DNA of 64,000 nt, taken from positions 744,001-808,000 of the forward strand of contig NZ_JAQZAJ010000002.1 of NCBI RefSeq assembly GCF_028737195.1. Reading direction: 5' to 3'. The notes under the pieces are model-generated. The model had not been told where the DNA came from. It was given only the letters and a program-made list of their open reading frames with translations, and did no database searches. How positions within the stretch are numbered: position 1 is the first letter of the stretch; each line of letters opens with the position of its first letter. Positions 27,801-37,309 of the stretch are shown piece after piece. A program made the translations under genes and the position numbers. The DNA comes from Pseudovibrio exalbescens. GTDB lineage: Bacteria > Pseudomonadota > Alphaproteobacteria > Rhizobiales > Stappiaceae.

Positions 27801-29435
27801 TTAGACAAAGTCTGCCAAGAAGCCTGTCGAGTAGTTGTGAAAGTCAATCTGGTCGACGTTATAGTTCCAGAATGAGCCTTCAACATCACCGAGGCCTTGG
27901 CCGCGCTGCCAGTTCAGGTTTTCGGCAACATCTGTACTATCGATACTGTGAATGACTTCTCTGACCGTGAAACGATCGAAGTTGAAGTCAGTTCCATTAA
28001 AATCGTTGTTGCGCTCCCCTCTGACGTGCCAAGTGATGAACTCGCGGTCTGTGTTACCGATCCAGCCTTGCTCGAAATACGTCATATTGTAGACGTCAAA
28101 TCCGAGGTCTTCCACAAGGCCCGGGTCGAAATGGGTCTTCCGGTCCGCTACCGCCTCAATGTGCGCGCGAAGCGCAATGGAGTTGGCAAGGTCCGTGTAT
28201 TCATCGAAGGCTTTGTTGAGGGATACCTTGAGATTGCGTGTATCGGCACCGCTGCCCTCCAGGTCCTCAATCACGCGTTTTCCGATTTCGAAAACATCTT
28301 CAATGCGCTCCAGATGCTCGATGCGTTGAATTGTGTCAGGATCGACGCCGTTATCGCCCAAGCCCTCTTTCCTCATGCGAAGCGAGGCTGCCGCTGTGCT
28401 CTCGATTGCCCCTGCAAGAGACAGGACATCGCTCGACATGAGGCTGGTGCCGATGGATGTCAAAGAGCTGACCAGTGTCAGGAAGGCCGCAGCGTTTGGG
28501 CTCCCTTCCCCAGCATCATGTTGATCGTCGGCTTGATCCCAAACCTTCGTTTGCCACTGTTCAAAGCTGTTCGTCCAGTTGTCAAAGGTCACTTTAAGGT
28601 TGTTGATCAGAGCGTCGTGGCCAGCCTTGTAATTGCTGTACTTGAACGCCTTGTCGTCGAGCGTTGAGATAAAAGCGTCTGCGTTTCCTTGCAGGGTTGC
28701 CAGTCGAACGTCTATCTGGTCAAAAAGCTCGTGGTAGCTTGAAAACTCTCTTTGAGTGATGTTCGAGCCCTGGATCCGACCCACGGCGTTGGCCGCGTTC
28801 AGATCTGATCGGTCGGCATAGGTGAAGACGTTCACCTCCAAATCGTCGAGGCCCCAAGCTGCGTCCTTGCCGTTGTTGTTGGAGCCCTTGTTGTATCGCA
28901 GCGCCATGTAGAATGGGTCATCCAGCGCCGTGTAAATGGTGTCGGGGCTGAAGAAGTCTCGGTCGAGTTTGATGCTGTAATGGTACTTCTGGTCGCGATC
29001 AGCCCAAACCTCGGAGCCGCCGCTGCCGTCGATATCAATGTTGGAATCGAGCAGTTTGCGATCCCATGAATAATTCTCTCCAGAACCTGAGCCGTCACGA
29101 TCGGTGCGCGTGTAGGAAAAAGTTCCGAGACGAAATGTCTCTTCAAAATTGGCTGGCCCGCCGAAAATCGTGATGTCGAGGCCGTTGCCATATGTTTTGC
29201 CATACTCATAAAAGTCGAAATCGACGGTAACGTAGGCGATGTTGCTCTGATCTATGCCCTTATCAATGGCATCCTTTGAATAAAACTGGTCAACGCTGCC
29301 AGTGGTGCCGGTCCAGACCCGATCACGGCTGTCAAAGCCGTCTTCAAATGTCTTCAGTCGCCCGTTGCCACCCGGTATGCTTGCAAGGCCTACGTTGATA
29401 AAGCCGCTATCAAATCCAGCATCAATTAGAGACAT
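27801..29435 (-). CDS. Large orphan protein: beta-sandwich-like N-terminus and helical core
   Basis: I do not recognise this 544-residue protein. The first ~230 residues are aromatic, Asp/Gly-rich and beta-prone (AYVTVDFDFYEYGKTYGNG, RLGTFSYTRTDRDG), like carbohydrate- or adhesin-type beta-sandwich modules in exported proteins. The middle (about 245-430) is helical (ALINNLKVTFDNWTNSFEQW, then SLTSIGTSLMSSDVLS), and the end again beta-like with NYNVDQIDFHNYSTGFL. No Sec signal, membrane segment or RTX repeats; type I-like export or intracellular location are both open. The start at 29435 has a perfect GAGGAGG six bases upstream. It is monocistronic with its own terminator, between the repeat mosaic and an A+T-rich upstream region. 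Function unknown. Confidence 0.75.
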   Translation of the reverse strand: MSLIDAGFDSGFINVGLASIPGGNGRLKTFEDGFDSRDRVWTGTTGSVDQFYSKDAIDKGIDQSNIAYVTVDFDFYEYGKTYGNGLDITIFGGPANFEETFRLGTFSYTRTDRDGSGSGENYSWDRKLLDSNIDIDGSGGSEVWADRDQKYHYSIKLDRDFFSPDTIYTALDDPFYMALRYNKGSNNNGKDAAWGLDDLEVNVFTYADRSDLNAANAVGRIQGSNITQREFSSYHELFDQIDVRLATLQGNADAFISTLDDKAFKYSNYKAGHDALINNLKVTFDNWTNSFEQWQTKVWDQADDQHDAGEGSPNAAAFLTLVSSLTSIGTSLMSSDVLSLAGAIESTAAASLRMRKEGLGDNGVDPDTIQRIEHLERIEDVFEIGKRVIEDLEGSGADTRNLKVSLNKAFDEYTDLANSIALRAHIEAVADRKTHFDPGLVEDLGFDVYNMTYFEQGWIGNTDREFITWHVRGERNNDFNGTDFNFDRFTVREVIHSIDSTDVAENLNWQRGQGLGDVEGSFWNYNVDQIDFHNYSTGFLADFV

Positions 29436-29760
29436 CCAATTCCTCCTCAAGTAATGAGTTAACGCAGGGGGTTGTTGAATAAAATTAAAATATAAATCCC
29501 CTTACGTATGGAGACATTGGATGAGTTGCATATGTAACGCTTACATTCAATAGTTGCTTGTTGGATTATGATTTAATTTATTCTTATGAATACAGTCGAT
29601 TTGATCATAGTTATTTATATTTTATGCGTACCGCATATTTGACGGGTAAGAAGTTTGGGAGGGTTTCACATCCCCCTCACAACATTGTTTCTTCGAGACG
29701 CTTCCCCATATGGTAAGGAACCAAACTCTTGAGATTTCGCCGAGTGGAGGATGAGAGGGG
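29436..29760. other. A+T-rich divergent intergenic region
   Basis: 325 bp separating the 27.8-kb orphan (minus) from msrB (plus). The segment 29480-29640 is very A+T-rich compared with all neighbours, as seen also beside the orphan genes at 13.1 and 37.3 kb. It must contain both promoters; no defined operator was recognised. Confidence 0.5.
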
Positions 29761-30207
29761 ATGACCTATAAAAAGTCACCGGAAGCACTGAACAATCTGA
29801 CGCCCGAGCAGCATTATGTAACCCAGCAGAACGGCACGGAACGGCCGTTCACGGGCCAATATAACGACCATAAGGAGCCGGGCATTTACGTGGATATCGT
29901 CTCTGGCGAACCGCTGTTTGCCTCTGCCCACAAGTTTGAAAGTGGGTGCGGCTGGCCAAGCTTTACCAAGCCAATCGAGCCCGCCCATGTTCAAGAGCTT
30001 TCCGACACCAGCCACGGGATGATCCGTACTGAAGTGCGCTCCACGCATGGGGACAGCCACTTGGGGCACGTGTTTCCAGACGGGCCGCGAGAGCATGGCG
30101 GTCTGCGCTACTGCATCAATTCGGCCGCGTTGCGGTTCATCCACCGGGATGACATGGAGGCCGAGGGCTACGGGGCCTATCTCGATCAAGTGGAGGACGT
30201 AAAATGA
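29761..30207 (+). CDS. msrB: Peptide methionine (R)-S-oxide reductase
   Basis: The 148-residue protein repairs R-methionine sulfoxide in proteins. Seen: [19 protein letters not shown], the SGCGWPSF motif with a possible recycling Cys, [10 protein letters not shown], and the catalytic [11 protein letters not shown]. The zinc-binding C-x-x-C pairs are absent, as in the zinc-less form. The ATG at 29761 follows GGAGG and GAGAGGGG. It overlaps msrA by four bases (ATGA), so the pair is coupled. Confidence 0.95.
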   Translation: MTYKKSPEALNNLTPEQHYVTQQNGTERPFTGQYNDHKEPGIYVDIVSGEPLFASAHKFESGCGWPSFTKPIEPAHVQELSDTSHGMIRTEVRSTHGDSHLGHVFPDGPREHGGLRYCINSAALRFIHRDDMEAEGYGAYLDQVEDVK

Positions 30208-30710
30208 GTGAGCGTGCAGTTCTGGCAGGCGGGTGTTTCTGGGGAATGCAGGACCTGATCCGCAAGCTGCCGGGCGTTGAGAAGACCCGCGTGGGGTATA
30301 CGGGCGGCGATGTGCCAAACGCGACCTATCGCAACCACGGCACCCACGCTGAAGGAATTGAGATCGTTTATGATCCGGAGAAAATCAGCTACCGGCAATT
30401 GCTGGAATTCTTCTTCCAGATTCACGACCCGACCACGCTGAACCGGCAGGGTAATGACATCGGCATGTCCTACCGCTCTGCGATCTACTATGTGGACGAG
30501 GAGCAGAAAAAAATCGCCCTCGACACCATCGCGGATGTGAATGCATCAGGCTTGTGGCCGGGCAATGTTGTGACAGAGCTGGAGCCGGTGGGCGACTTCT
30601 GGGAAGCCGAACCGGAGCATCAGGATTATCTTGAGCGCATCCCGAACGGGTATACCTGCCACTATCCGCGCAAAGACTGGGTGCTGCCAAAGCGGAAAGC
30701 AGCCGAGTAA
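30204..30710 (+). CDS. msrA: Peptide methionine (S)-S-oxide reductase
   Basis: The 168-residue enzyme reduces S-methionine sulfoxide. It starts with the catalytic [10 protein letters not shown] (Cys11) and has [34 protein letters not shown] and a C-terminal [10 protein letters not shown] with a possible resolving Cys. The ATG overlaps the msrB stop. The two stereospecific reductases form a complete methionine sulfoxide repair unit, active in the cytoplasm. Confidence 0.96.
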   Translation: MSERAVLAGGCFWGMQDLIRKLPGVEKTRVGYTGGDVPNATYRNHGTHAEGIEIVYDPEKISYRQLLEFFFQIHDPTTLNRQGNDIGMSYRSAIYYVDEEQKKIALDTIADVNASGLWPGNVVTELEPVGDFWEAEPEHQDYLERIPNGYTCHYPRKDWVLPKRKAAE

Positions 30711-30723
30711 GAGACAGGGAAAA

Positions 30724-30767
30724 GAGGCCCGATAACCGCCAAGTAAGCGGCGTGACTACCGGGCCTC
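30724..30767. terminator. Hairpin between convergent msrA and DUF1566 gene
   Basis: GAGGCCCG (30724) and CGGGCCTC (30760) pair, with an inner CCGC/GCGG stem; no long T-run, so the terminator role is moderately certain. Confidence 0.6.
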
Positions 30768-30797
30768 AAGGTATCCAGGCCTCATGGGCGGCGCAGG

Positions 30798-32255
30798 TCA
30801 GTGCCAAAGTGGGCGCTTACCTCTTGGCGCATCTGGCCGCTTATGGCCCGGGGGTGGAGGGCGTTGTCCCTCACCTGCATTCTGGGGCCGTTGCCTCTGA
30901 GCGCTCTGTGAGACCTCATAGGTTTCTGCAGGACGCCGCGTCTGTTTGAGCTGGGCAACAAGGATTGCGCCACCTGCGACGCAGCGGGCAAAGTTTTCAA
31001 TGCGAATGGCATCCCCTTGCGGGCCAAAGCCCTGAGCGTAGTCCGTGGCGTTTCCGGTGATCGGGTCGCTGCGCTGCGAACCTGCCCCATGTACATCCAG
31101 CCAGCTGCCGCGCATGTTTCCAAGGGAACGGCCAAAGGCAACATACGCCCCACCGAATTTGCGTGACGTGGTGCGGTGAATGGTGCTGGACCAATATTGA
31201 GCAAAGTCCTGCTGCCCGGCTTCATTGCGGATAGGCGTTGCGTCAAAAACGGGATTGATGGCAGCACTGCGGCTGGTATCCGGAGAGCGGGAATAGTCAA
31301 CGATTGATTGAAGCTCTTTGACGTTGGGAAGCCGCCAGTCGTTGCGACCTCCAAGGCGCAAGCTTTCGCAGTAGGCCAGTGCTTCAGTCCACCTCAAGGC
31401 TTTGGTGCTGTCTTGCTGTTGCCACGTGAGGCCGGTGGCGCGATCCAGTACCGTACCATCTTTCTGATCCCTGAAGGCGTTGCGGCCATAGGTCGTCTTA
31501 CCCCGCACCAGCAGCACATAGAATGTCTTTTCACCGTGCGGGGATGAGGTGCCATAGCCCTTGATGCGACCGTCGATGAAGTTCACACCAAAGTAGGTGG
31601 TGTCGCCGCGCATGGTGGTGGAGACATAGCGGCTGGAGGTGATGAACTGGCTGTCGATGAGGCGTTCTCCCGACTTCGTATCACCGGGCCCGAAACCGAA
31701 CACGCGGCTGTCGATGAAGGGAATTGCGGAAAGGGTGCGGGACCGGCTGGGGCCGCTCACATCCTGACCATCAAACTGAATGAGAGAGTATAGCTCTTTG
31801 ATGGTGGGCAAGCGCCAGTCTGAGTGACCGCCAATCGTTGCGGCATCAGCATAGCGTTTGGCCTCCGCAACAGTGAGCTTGTCGGAGGCGTTGATCGCGC
31901 CGTCGCCATTCAGGTCTGTTGTTTGGCTCCACATCAGTTGGGTCACGTTGTCGGTCACCGTGCCGCTGCCTTTGGCGTAGCTCGGGGCGTTGCCTTGATA
32001 CTGCGCATCTTGACCAAAGGCGGTTTTGCCCGCGCTAGGGCACGACGGCAACTCACCGTTTGTCCCGAAACACAGTGAGGCACCGGTGTCCACGATTGGG
32101 TAGGACAGCGAGCCTTGCGTGGCCTCTGCGGCTTCAACGGGAAACAGCGTTAGCGAAAGGCTGGCGGCAAGAAGGTTGTTGATGAGCCATGCGCGGGGCT
32201 TCGAGCGAGGCTTCGGTCGGCTGTAGGGTAGCAAGGGCCGAATAGGGGCGGGCAT
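30798..32255 (-). CDS. Exported protein with two DUF1566 (Lcl C-terminal) domains
   Basis: The 485-residue product has a basic N-terminus and a signal-like hydrophobic stretch ending VEAAEA near residue 44. Two DUF1566 domains follow, each with the DWRLP(T/N)(I/V)KEL motif (about residues 145-150 and 306-311) and the W-S-S-T strand. The first is preceded by a dockerin-like calcium loop DLNGDGAINASDKLTVAE. The C-terminal 40 residues are Gln/Arg/Pro-rich and disordered. DUF1566 is found in secreted or surface proteins of unknown biochemical role. GGAGG is seven bases before the ATG. It stands alone, convergent with msrBA. Confidence 0.8.
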   Translation of the reverse strand: MPAPIRPLLPYSRPKPRSKPRAWLINNLLAASLSLTLFPVEAAEATQGSLSYPIVDTGASLCFGTNGELPSCPSAGKTAFGQDAQYQGNAPSYAKGSGTVTDNVTQLMWSQTTDLNGDGAINASDKLTVAEAKRYADAATIGGHSDWRLPTIKELYSLIQFDGQDVSGPSRSRTLSAIPFIDSRVFGFGPGDTKSGERLIDSQFITSSRYVSTTMRGDTTYFGVNFIDGRIKGYGTSSPHGEKTFYVLLVRGKTTYGRNAFRDQKDGTVLDRATGLTWQQQDSTKALRWTEALAYCESLRLGGRNDWRLPNVKELQSIVDYSRSPDTSRSAAINPVFDATPIRNEAGQQDFAQYWSSTIHRTTSRKFGGAYVAFGRSLGNMRGSWLDVHGAGSQRSDPITGNATDYAQGFGPQGDAIRIENFARCVAGGAILVAQLKQTRRPAETYEVSQSAQRQRPQNAGEGQRPPPPGHKRPDAPRGKRPLWH

Positions 32256-32447
32256 AAGGGGTCCTCCTTGGGATAAAAGGAAGCGCCACCACCGTTGGTT
32301 CAGAGCAAATCAAAGGTGATGCCGCCAATTCCTGAGGCAAACCCTAAGGAAGGCGCTGGGCCGATCCTATCGAAACCTTGTAAGAAAGTGCATCAAGCAA
32401 AGCTGTGTCTGTTACAGTTTCAGAACGAGGCGGGAACAAACCCAGCA

Positions 32448-32879
32448 TTAACTGCGGATCTTGCGGTGCCCAAGCAGTTTCAAGGTTCCATTGCGAAGTG
32501 CACGCAGCACCGGGTAGGCCAGTCGTGCGCGCTGCTGCGAGCGAAACAACCAGCGGTTCAGGCGGTTGAAACCAGTAGAGCCGGTGGCCAAAAGCGCGAT
32601 GAGATGGAGCGCGTCGCTGCCCGCATACTCCCGGCCCTGATAGTGAGCGACCATGGTTTGATCAATATCGATGCCTCTGGACATGAGGTCTGCGACGATC
32701 TGCGGATGAGCGCGGGCATCAATCAGTGTGACCGTGCGCCCTTCCTCTCGTAGCTCAAGCAAAGTGGTGTAGCGCTGGCAAAACGGGCAGGCCCCGTCGT
32801 AAATCAGCGTGAGGGTGTCGGTGGCCCCGTCATGAAGCAAGCGGCTGTGCGTGTCTGGAATGCTCTTGCTGTTGCTCAT
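32448..32879 (-). CDS. DCC-family thiol-disulfide oxidoreductase-like protein (DUF393)
   Basis: The 143-residue product contains the family signature LIYDGACPFCQRY, with a C-x-x-C in a thioredoxin-like fold, and the helical C-terminal part with LNRWLFRSQQRARL typical of DUF393. Function within the family is mostly unproven; a redox role is likely. No signal peptide. The ATG at 32879 was preferred to a TTG five codons upstream. Next to it lies a PhnA-like gene on the same strand. Confidence 0.82.
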   Translation of the reverse strand: MSNSKSIPDTHSRLLHDGATDTLTLIYDGACPFCQRYTTLLELREEGRTVTLIDARAHPQIVADLMSRGIDIDQTMVAHYQGREYAGSDALHLIALLATGSTGFNRLNRWLFRSQQRARLAYPVLRALRNGTLKLLGHRKIRS

Positions 32880-33025
32880 AGAGGTTCTGCCCAACGCGCC
32901 CCAGGTGTTCTAAAATCCATACTGCGCTTGCACAGTGTTTCGCTCTCGGCTGGGTAAGCGTTGCAACGAAAACTACGTTTGTAGTCCAAATATAGCGGCG
33001 GCCGCAGGGGCCGCCAGCTCTGTTC

Positions 33026-33607
33026 TTAGTTCTTCTTCACAAACTCGGTGAGGATGACAATGCGTTGGTCGTTGACACGGCCTTCAATGTGGCTTGCGTT
33101 GTCTGGCACGAGGGCAATATTGCGCACTGCGGTGCCGCGCTTGGCTGTAAAACCTGCGCCCTTTACTTTCAGATCCTTGATGAGAGTGACGGTGTCACCA
33201 GCGCTCAAAACGGCACCATGGGTGTCCTTGTGAACGATGGCGTCTTCGTCGTCACCTGCGGGCTCAAGACCTGCTTCCGCCCAGCTCTGGGTTTCTTCAT
33301 CCAAGTAGATCATCTCAAGAAGATCCTGTGCCCAAGTCTCTGCGGACAGCTTTTTCAGCATGCGCCATGCGGTGACCTGAACCGGTGCCTCTGTGCTCCA
33401 AGCGCTTTCGTTGAGGCAACGCCAATGAGTGCCGTCCAGCTCTGCTGCACCCGTCATCTGATCACTGCAGGTTTGGCAGGCAAGAAGCGCACGGTCTGCC
33501 GTGTCGTCTGCGTCCGGTCCAACCGGAAACACGCTCAGGTTTTCGCTGGCGCCACACAATTCACACTTGTCTCCGGCGCGGGCGCGCAGGTCTGTTTCCA
33601 ATGACAT
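33026..33607 (-). CDS. PhnA/YjdM-like zinc-ribbon domain protein
   Basis: The 193-residue product has an N-terminal zinc ribbon (KCELCGASENL and ACQTCSDQM, two C-x-x-C pairs) and a C-terminal PhnA domain (HGAVLSAGDTVTLIKDLKVKGAGF, then VRNIALV). Despite the name, proteins of this family are not established phosphonatases. Cytoplasmic. A GGAAAGG lies upstream of the ATG. It lies just beyond the terminator of lepA. Confidence 0.87.
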   Translation of the reverse strand: MSLETDLRARAGDKCELCGASENLSVFPVGPDADDTADRALLACQTCSDQMTGAAELDGTHWRCLNESAWSTEAPVQVTAWRMLKKLSAETWAQDLLEMIYLDEETQSWAEAGLEPAGDDEDAIVHKDTHGAVLSAGDTVTLIKDLKVKGAGFTAKRGTAVRNIALVPDNASHIEGRVNDQRIVILTEFVKKN

Positions 33608-33645
33608 GGTCTAGGTACCTTTCCCGATCTCTCTGGGCTTGAAAC

Positions 33646-33678
33646 GAAAAGACCGGCCTCTTTGCAGGCCGGTCTCTT
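33646..33678 (-). terminator. Rho-independent terminator of lepA
   Basis: On the minus strand GACCGGCCT-GCAAAG-AGGCCGGTC forms a nine-base-pair stem followed by TTTTC, starting 35 bases beyond the lepA stop. Confidence 0.85.
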
Positions 33679-33708
33679 TAATGCTGTTAGCGGCGCAACG
33701 GCTGTTGC

Positions 33709-35514
33709 TCAGTCATCCATCTTCAGGGCCTGAATGAAGGCTTCCTGAGGGATTTCCACCTTGCCGAACTGGCGCATTTTCTTTTTACCCGCCTTCTGTT
33801 TTTCCAGAAGTTTGCGTTTACGGGTGGCGTCACCGCCATAACACTTGGCCGTCACGTCCTTACGCAGAGCCGCAATGGTTTCACGGGCGATCACCCGGCC
33901 GCCAATGGCTGCCTGAATAGGGATCTTGAACATGTGACGTGGGATCAGATCCTTCAGCTTCTCCACCATGGCACGGCCACGACGCTCTGCCTGAGAGCGG
34001 TGAACCAGAACGGAGAGCGCATCCACCGGCTCTTCGTTGACCAAAATGGACATCTTGACCAGATCACCTTCGCGATAATCGCTGATGGTGTAGTCAAAGG
34101 AAGCGTAGCCCTTGGAGATTGACTTGAGGCGGTCATAGAAGTCGAAGACCACTTCGTTGAGCGGCAGGTCGTAAACAACCATGGCGCGGCTGCCCACATA
34201 GGACAGATCAATCTGCAAACCACGACGTTCCTGACAAAGTTTCAGGATCGGGCCGAGATACTCGTCCGGCGTCATGATGTTGGCGCGGATCCAGGGCTCA
34301 CTGATGTCGCGGATCTTCACAATGTCAGGCATGTCTGCCGGGTTGTGAAGCTCAACATCCGTGCCGTCGGTCAGCGTCATCTGGTAGACCACCGAAGGCG
34401 CGGTCGCAATCAGGTCCAGATTGAACTCACGAGACAGGCGCTCCTGAATGATCTCAAGGTGCAGGAGACCGAGGAAGCCACAACGGAAACCAAAGCCAAG
34501 CGCAGCCGAGGTTTCCATTTCGAAAGAGAACGAGGCATCGTTCAGGCGCAGCTTGCCCATGGCAGCGCGCAGGTCTTCAAAGTCGTTGGCGTCCACCGGG
34601 AACAAGCCGCAGAACACCACCGGCTGGGCAGGTTTGAAACCTGGCAGAGCTTCGGTGCATCCCTTTTTGTCCGTGGTGATGGTGTCACCCACGCGCGTAT
34701 CTGCCACTTCCTTGATGGAAGCTGTGAGCACGCCGATTTCACCCGGACCGAGGCGGTCCGTTGCCACGAAGGCCGGGGTCATGACACCGACCCGATCAAC
34801 CGGGTACACGGCACCGGTGCCCATCATCTTGATGGTGTCGCCCTTTTTCAGCTCGCCATCAATGATGCGAACGAGCACCATGACGCCGAGATAGGTGTCG
34901 TACCAGCTGTCCACCAGCATGGCCTTGAGCGGTGCATCCGGATCACCCTGCGGTGCTGGAAGCTGGGTGACGATTGCTTCCAGAACATCAGGAATGCCAA
35001 GGCCCGTCTTCGCAGAAATCTCAACGGCGCTGGACGTATCGAGGCCGATGACGTCCTCAACCTGTTCCTTGATGCGCTCTGGTTCAGCGGCAGGAAGGTC
35101 TACCTTGTTCAGCACCGTGACGATCTCGTGATCGTTGTCGATTGCCTGATAAACGTTAGCGAGGGTCTGCGCTTCCACGCCCTGGGAGGCATCAACCACG
35201 AGCAGGGAGCCTTCAACCGCAGCGAGGGAGCGAGAAACTTCATAGGCAAAGTCCACGTGACCTGGTGTGTCGATCAGGTTCAACGTGTATTCAATGCCGT
35301 CATTTGCCTTGTAGATCAGGCGAACGGTCTGAGCTTTGATGGTGATGCCGCGCTCACGCTCGATATCCATGGAATCGAGCACCTGCTCCTTCATCTCACG
35401 CTGGGTGAGAGTGCCGGTGGACTGGATGAGGCGATCAGCCAAGGTAGATTTACCGTGGTCGATGTGCGCGACAATAGAGAAATTTCGAATATTGGACAGG
35501 GTTTTCGTCGTCAT
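33709..35514 (-). CDS. lepA: Elongation factor 4 (LepA) GTPase
   Basis: The 601-residue translational GTPase has the full LepA architecture: G1 [14 protein letters not shown] near residue 17, G2/G3 ERERGITIK and [12 protein letters not shown] (G4), then EF-G-like domains and the LepA-specific C-terminal domain with [16 protein letters not shown]. It is proposed to back-translocate stalled ribosomes or help assembly. The ATG (35514) overlaps the stop of a possible 61-codon upstream ORF as ATGA, and GAGCGG is the only weak ribosome site, so coupling is plausible. Confidence 0.97.
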   Translation of the reverse strand: MTTKTLSNIRNFSIVAHIDHGKSTLADRLIQSTGTLTQREMKEQVLDSMDIERERGITIKAQTVRLIYKANDGIEYTLNLIDTPGHVDFAYEVSRSLAAVEGSLLVVDASQGVEAQTLANVYQAIDNDHEIVTVLNKVDLPAAEPERIKEQVEDVIGLDTSSAVEISAKTGLGIPDVLEAIVTQLPAPQGDPDAPLKAMLVDSWYDTYLGVMVLVRIIDGELKKGDTIKMMGTGAVYPVDRVGVMTPAFVATDRLGPGEIGVLTASIKEVADTRVGDTITTDKKGCTEALPGFKPAQPVVFCGLFPVDANDFEDLRAAMGKLRLNDASFSFEMETSAALGFGFRCGFLGLLHLEIIQERLSREFNLDLIATAPSVVYQMTLTDGTDVELHNPADMPDIVKIRDISEPWIRANIMTPDEYLGPILKLCQERRGLQIDLSYVGSRAMVVYDLPLNEVVFDFYDRLKSISKGYASFDYTISDYREGDLVKMSILVNEEPVDALSVLVHRSQAERRGRAMVEKLKDLIPRHMFKIPIQAAIGGRVIARETIAALRKDVTAKCYGGDATRKRKLLEKQKAGKKKMRQFGKVEIPQEAFIQALKMDD

Positions 35515-35696
35515 GGCCGCTCAATTACCACCGCTTGGCAGGAAGGCAAAGCGGATAATAGGAGGAAGCTGCGTTTTTTTGGCAGTTTTTCAAGAGCTCT
35601 GTATACGAGTTCTTCGTCTTCGGGCAAACGAAAAAGGGCGGCAAGGATGCCACCCGTCGTCACGTCTACACAAGCCGCGATCAGAAGTCGTCGCAT
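35511..35696 (-). CDS. Possible small leader ORF coupled to lepA
   Basis: A 61-codon ORF with a good ribosome site (GGGAAGG four bases before the ATG at 35696) ends in a TGA that overlaps the lepA ATG. The translation begins [22 protein letters not shown] and continues [18 protein letters not shown], plausible but matching no family I know. Evidence for coding is the ribosome site and the ATGA overlap only; it may be a chance ORF in the lepA leader. A longer in-frame extension to 35999 overlaps the acetyltransferase gene and is not supported. Confidence 0.35.
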   Translation of the reverse strand: MRRLLIAACVDVTTGGILAALFRLPEDEELVYRALEKLPKKRSFLLLSALPSCQAVVIERP

Positions 35697-35893
35697 AGTG
35701 CCTTCCCAACTGTGTGATCTTCGAGATCGGGGCTGCCCGAAATGCTGCTTGCAGAGCCACCATTGCTTGCTGGGGCCTTGATCTCGAAATCTATCGAGAG
35801 CGAGCAGCATCCGCAGAGTGTGCTGAAGTTCCTCCCCTGCTTGCATGCCAATTGTGTCTCGCGGTAAGAGAAGAAAAACACGAAGGGGATGCA

Positions 35894-36427
35894 ATGAAAA
35901 TTCGCTCAGCAACATATGACGACCTGCCAGCGCTGTTGATGATCCATAACGATGCGGTTCGCAACTCGGCCGCAATCTGGCTGGTACAGGAAGATACACT
36001 GGAGGAGCGCAAGGCTTGGCTAGAGGGGCGCTGGGCCAAAGGATATCCGGTGTATGTGGCTGAAAGCGATGACGGTACTTTCCTTGGTTACGCGTCCTTC
36101 GGGCCGTACAAGGAAAAGTCTGGCTATGACCTGACGGTCGAGCATTCCGTTTATGTGATGGCGGAAGCGCAAGGAAGCGGCGCGGGGTCAGCTTTGCTCA
36201 ACGCGCTGATCGAAAAAGCAAAGGTCGATGGGTACCATGTGATGATCGCTGGCATCGACAGCGAGAACACCGGTTCGATCCGCTTTCACGAGCGTTTTGG
36301 CTTTCACACGTCGGGCGTCGTGCGAGAGGTCGGCTTCAAGTACAACCGCTGGCTCGATCTCGTGATCATGAGTCTCATTCTCGATGAGACAGCAAAGCCT
36401 CCCGTGCACAACTACGTCCAGCCCTGA
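35894..36427 (+). CDS. GNAT acetyltransferase (phosphinothricin/methionine-sulfoximine type)
   Basis: The 177-residue product has the GNAT fold with the features of the Pat/MddA family: KIRSATYDDLPALLMIHNDAV, LGYASFGPYKEKSGYDLTVEHSVYV, the acetyl-CoA loop AEAQGSGAGSALL and the IAGIDSENTGSIRFHERFGF strand-helix. Members acetylate L-phosphinothricin, methionine sulfoximine or sulfone; the natural substrate is uncertain. The ATG at 35894 is preceded by AAGGGG; the frame is open 60 codons further up but without support. Convergent with the orphan gene at 36466. Confidence 0.88.
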   Translation: MKIRSATYDDLPALLMIHNDAVRNSAAIWLVQEDTLEERKAWLEGRWAKGYPVYVAESDDGTFLGYASFGPYKEKSGYDLTVEHSVYVMAEAQGSGAGSALLNALIEKAKVDGYHVMIAGIDSENTGSIRFHERFGFHTSGVVREVGFKYNRWLDLVIMSLILDETAKPPVHNYVQP

Positions 36428-36450
36428 ACCAAGTTTGGAAAGGCACAATC

Positions 36451-36483
36451 CGAAGCCCGCGGTGCTTATTGCTCCGGGGCTTC
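36451..36483. terminator. Hairpin between convergent acetyltransferase and 36.5-kb orphan
   Basis: GAAGCCC at 36452 pairs with GGGCTTC at about 36477, with further imperfect pairs inside; it overlaps the end of the orphan coding region. Shared terminator is inferred. Confidence 0.5.
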
Positions 36484-37254
36484 TTCTGGGAGTTGCCAGG
36501 TGATGTAAAAATTCAAGTTCTTGGCGAGACTAAGATAGGTCGCCTGTTGGCCTGTGTACTTGTCAGTGCGCCTGCCGTCTGCACCGGCAACCGTAAGGTC
36601 GTTGAACAAATCATGCGCGTTAAAATAGTCGCCAACGTAGGAAATGTTGGATAGGCCGAATGCGTAACCTCCAAACCCATCGATGTATGTAATGTAGTTG
36701 GACTTCGTTTCGAGGCCGTAGTCGGCCATATCTTCGATCTTCAGAAGTCCAGCTTTCTGGGCTTCCAGCATCTCCTTAAAGAGCTCGGAGCCCGCCTCTG
36801 CTCCCTCAGTTAGCATCCGAGCCACCTCGTCTTGGACGGCTGCGCTGTTTGGGTCAGTCCAGTCTTCTGCGACGTTGAAGAAACGCTCGACCGCTATGTC
36901 AAAGTTTTTAAGGCCCTCGGCGATTTGTCCCGCGTAATGTGCGGACTTGCCAAGCTCTACACCAACAAGAATGTCGAAGATTTTGCTCACTGCTTCCTTT
37001 GACGCAGTGGAGGGGCCTGCATTTTCATGTGCGGCCCGAGCCCGAATGATCTCGTTATTGGCGGTGTTTTCGAGGACTTCATTAATCAGAGCTACGGAAG
37101 TGGCACGCTGTGTCTTGATTGGTGCGGGGTCGTAATTTCCGGCCAGGTTTGTGAACGAAAAGGAGAGGCGTGCGCCATAGGGATCCATTTTGGTGTTCCA
37201 TTCATTAGGTGCAAGTCTGTCCCTAAGCGAGGCTGCGGAAGCGCCGAAGAGCAT
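36466..37254 (-). CDS. Mostly helical orphan protein
   Basis: I do not recognise this 262-residue protein. The centre (about 55-180) is a run of amphipathic helices (SKIFDILVGVELGKSAHYAG, EVARMLTEGAEAGSELFKEM), with an N-terminal, Asp/Tyr/Pro-rich part and a C-terminal half rich in Tyr/Asn/Gly (NYITYIDGFGGYAFGLSNIS). No signal peptide, membrane segment or known motif. The ATG at 37254 lacks a visible ribosome site, which lowers confidence in the start; in-frame TGA lies a little upstream. Like the genes at 13074 and 27801 it is single and next to markedly A+T-rich DNA, suggesting acquired DNA. Confidence 0.65.
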   Translation of the reverse strand: MLFGASAASLRDRLAPNEWNTKMDPYGARLSFSFTNLAGNYDPAPIKTQRATSVALINEVLENTANNEIIRARAAHENAGPSTASKEAVSKIFDILVGVELGKSAHYAGQIAEGLKNFDIAVERFFNVAEDWTDPNSAAVQDEVARMLTEGAEAGSELFKEMLEAQKAGLLKIEDMADYGLETKSNYITYIDGFGGYAFGLSNISYVGDYFNAHDLFNDLTVAGADGRRTDKYTGQQATYLSLAKNLNFYITWQLPEEAPEQ

Positions 37255-37309
37255 AGGAAATTTATTGAGAACGTACTTTCAAGTAATCTAATAGTAAATA
37301 AAGAATATA

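Noticed and set aside
26251-27875. Several ORFs of 60-140 codons in the repeat region
   Set aside because: They are low-complexity translations of palindromes and share residues only because the DNA is repeated.
27897-28667. 256-codon plus-strand ORF opposite the 27.8-kb orphan
   Set aside because: Its Cys/Arg-rich translation looks like antisense of an acidic gene; the minus frame has a perfect ribosome site and terminator.
34345-35781. 478-codon plus-strand ORF opposite lepA
   Set aside because: Shadow of the lepA coding strand; composition (His/Arg/Val-rich) and lack of ribosome site or domains.
35511-35999. 162-codon minus-strand ORF
   Set aside because: Its first 100 codons overlap the acetyltransferase start region and have no support; only the last 61 codons have a ribosome site.
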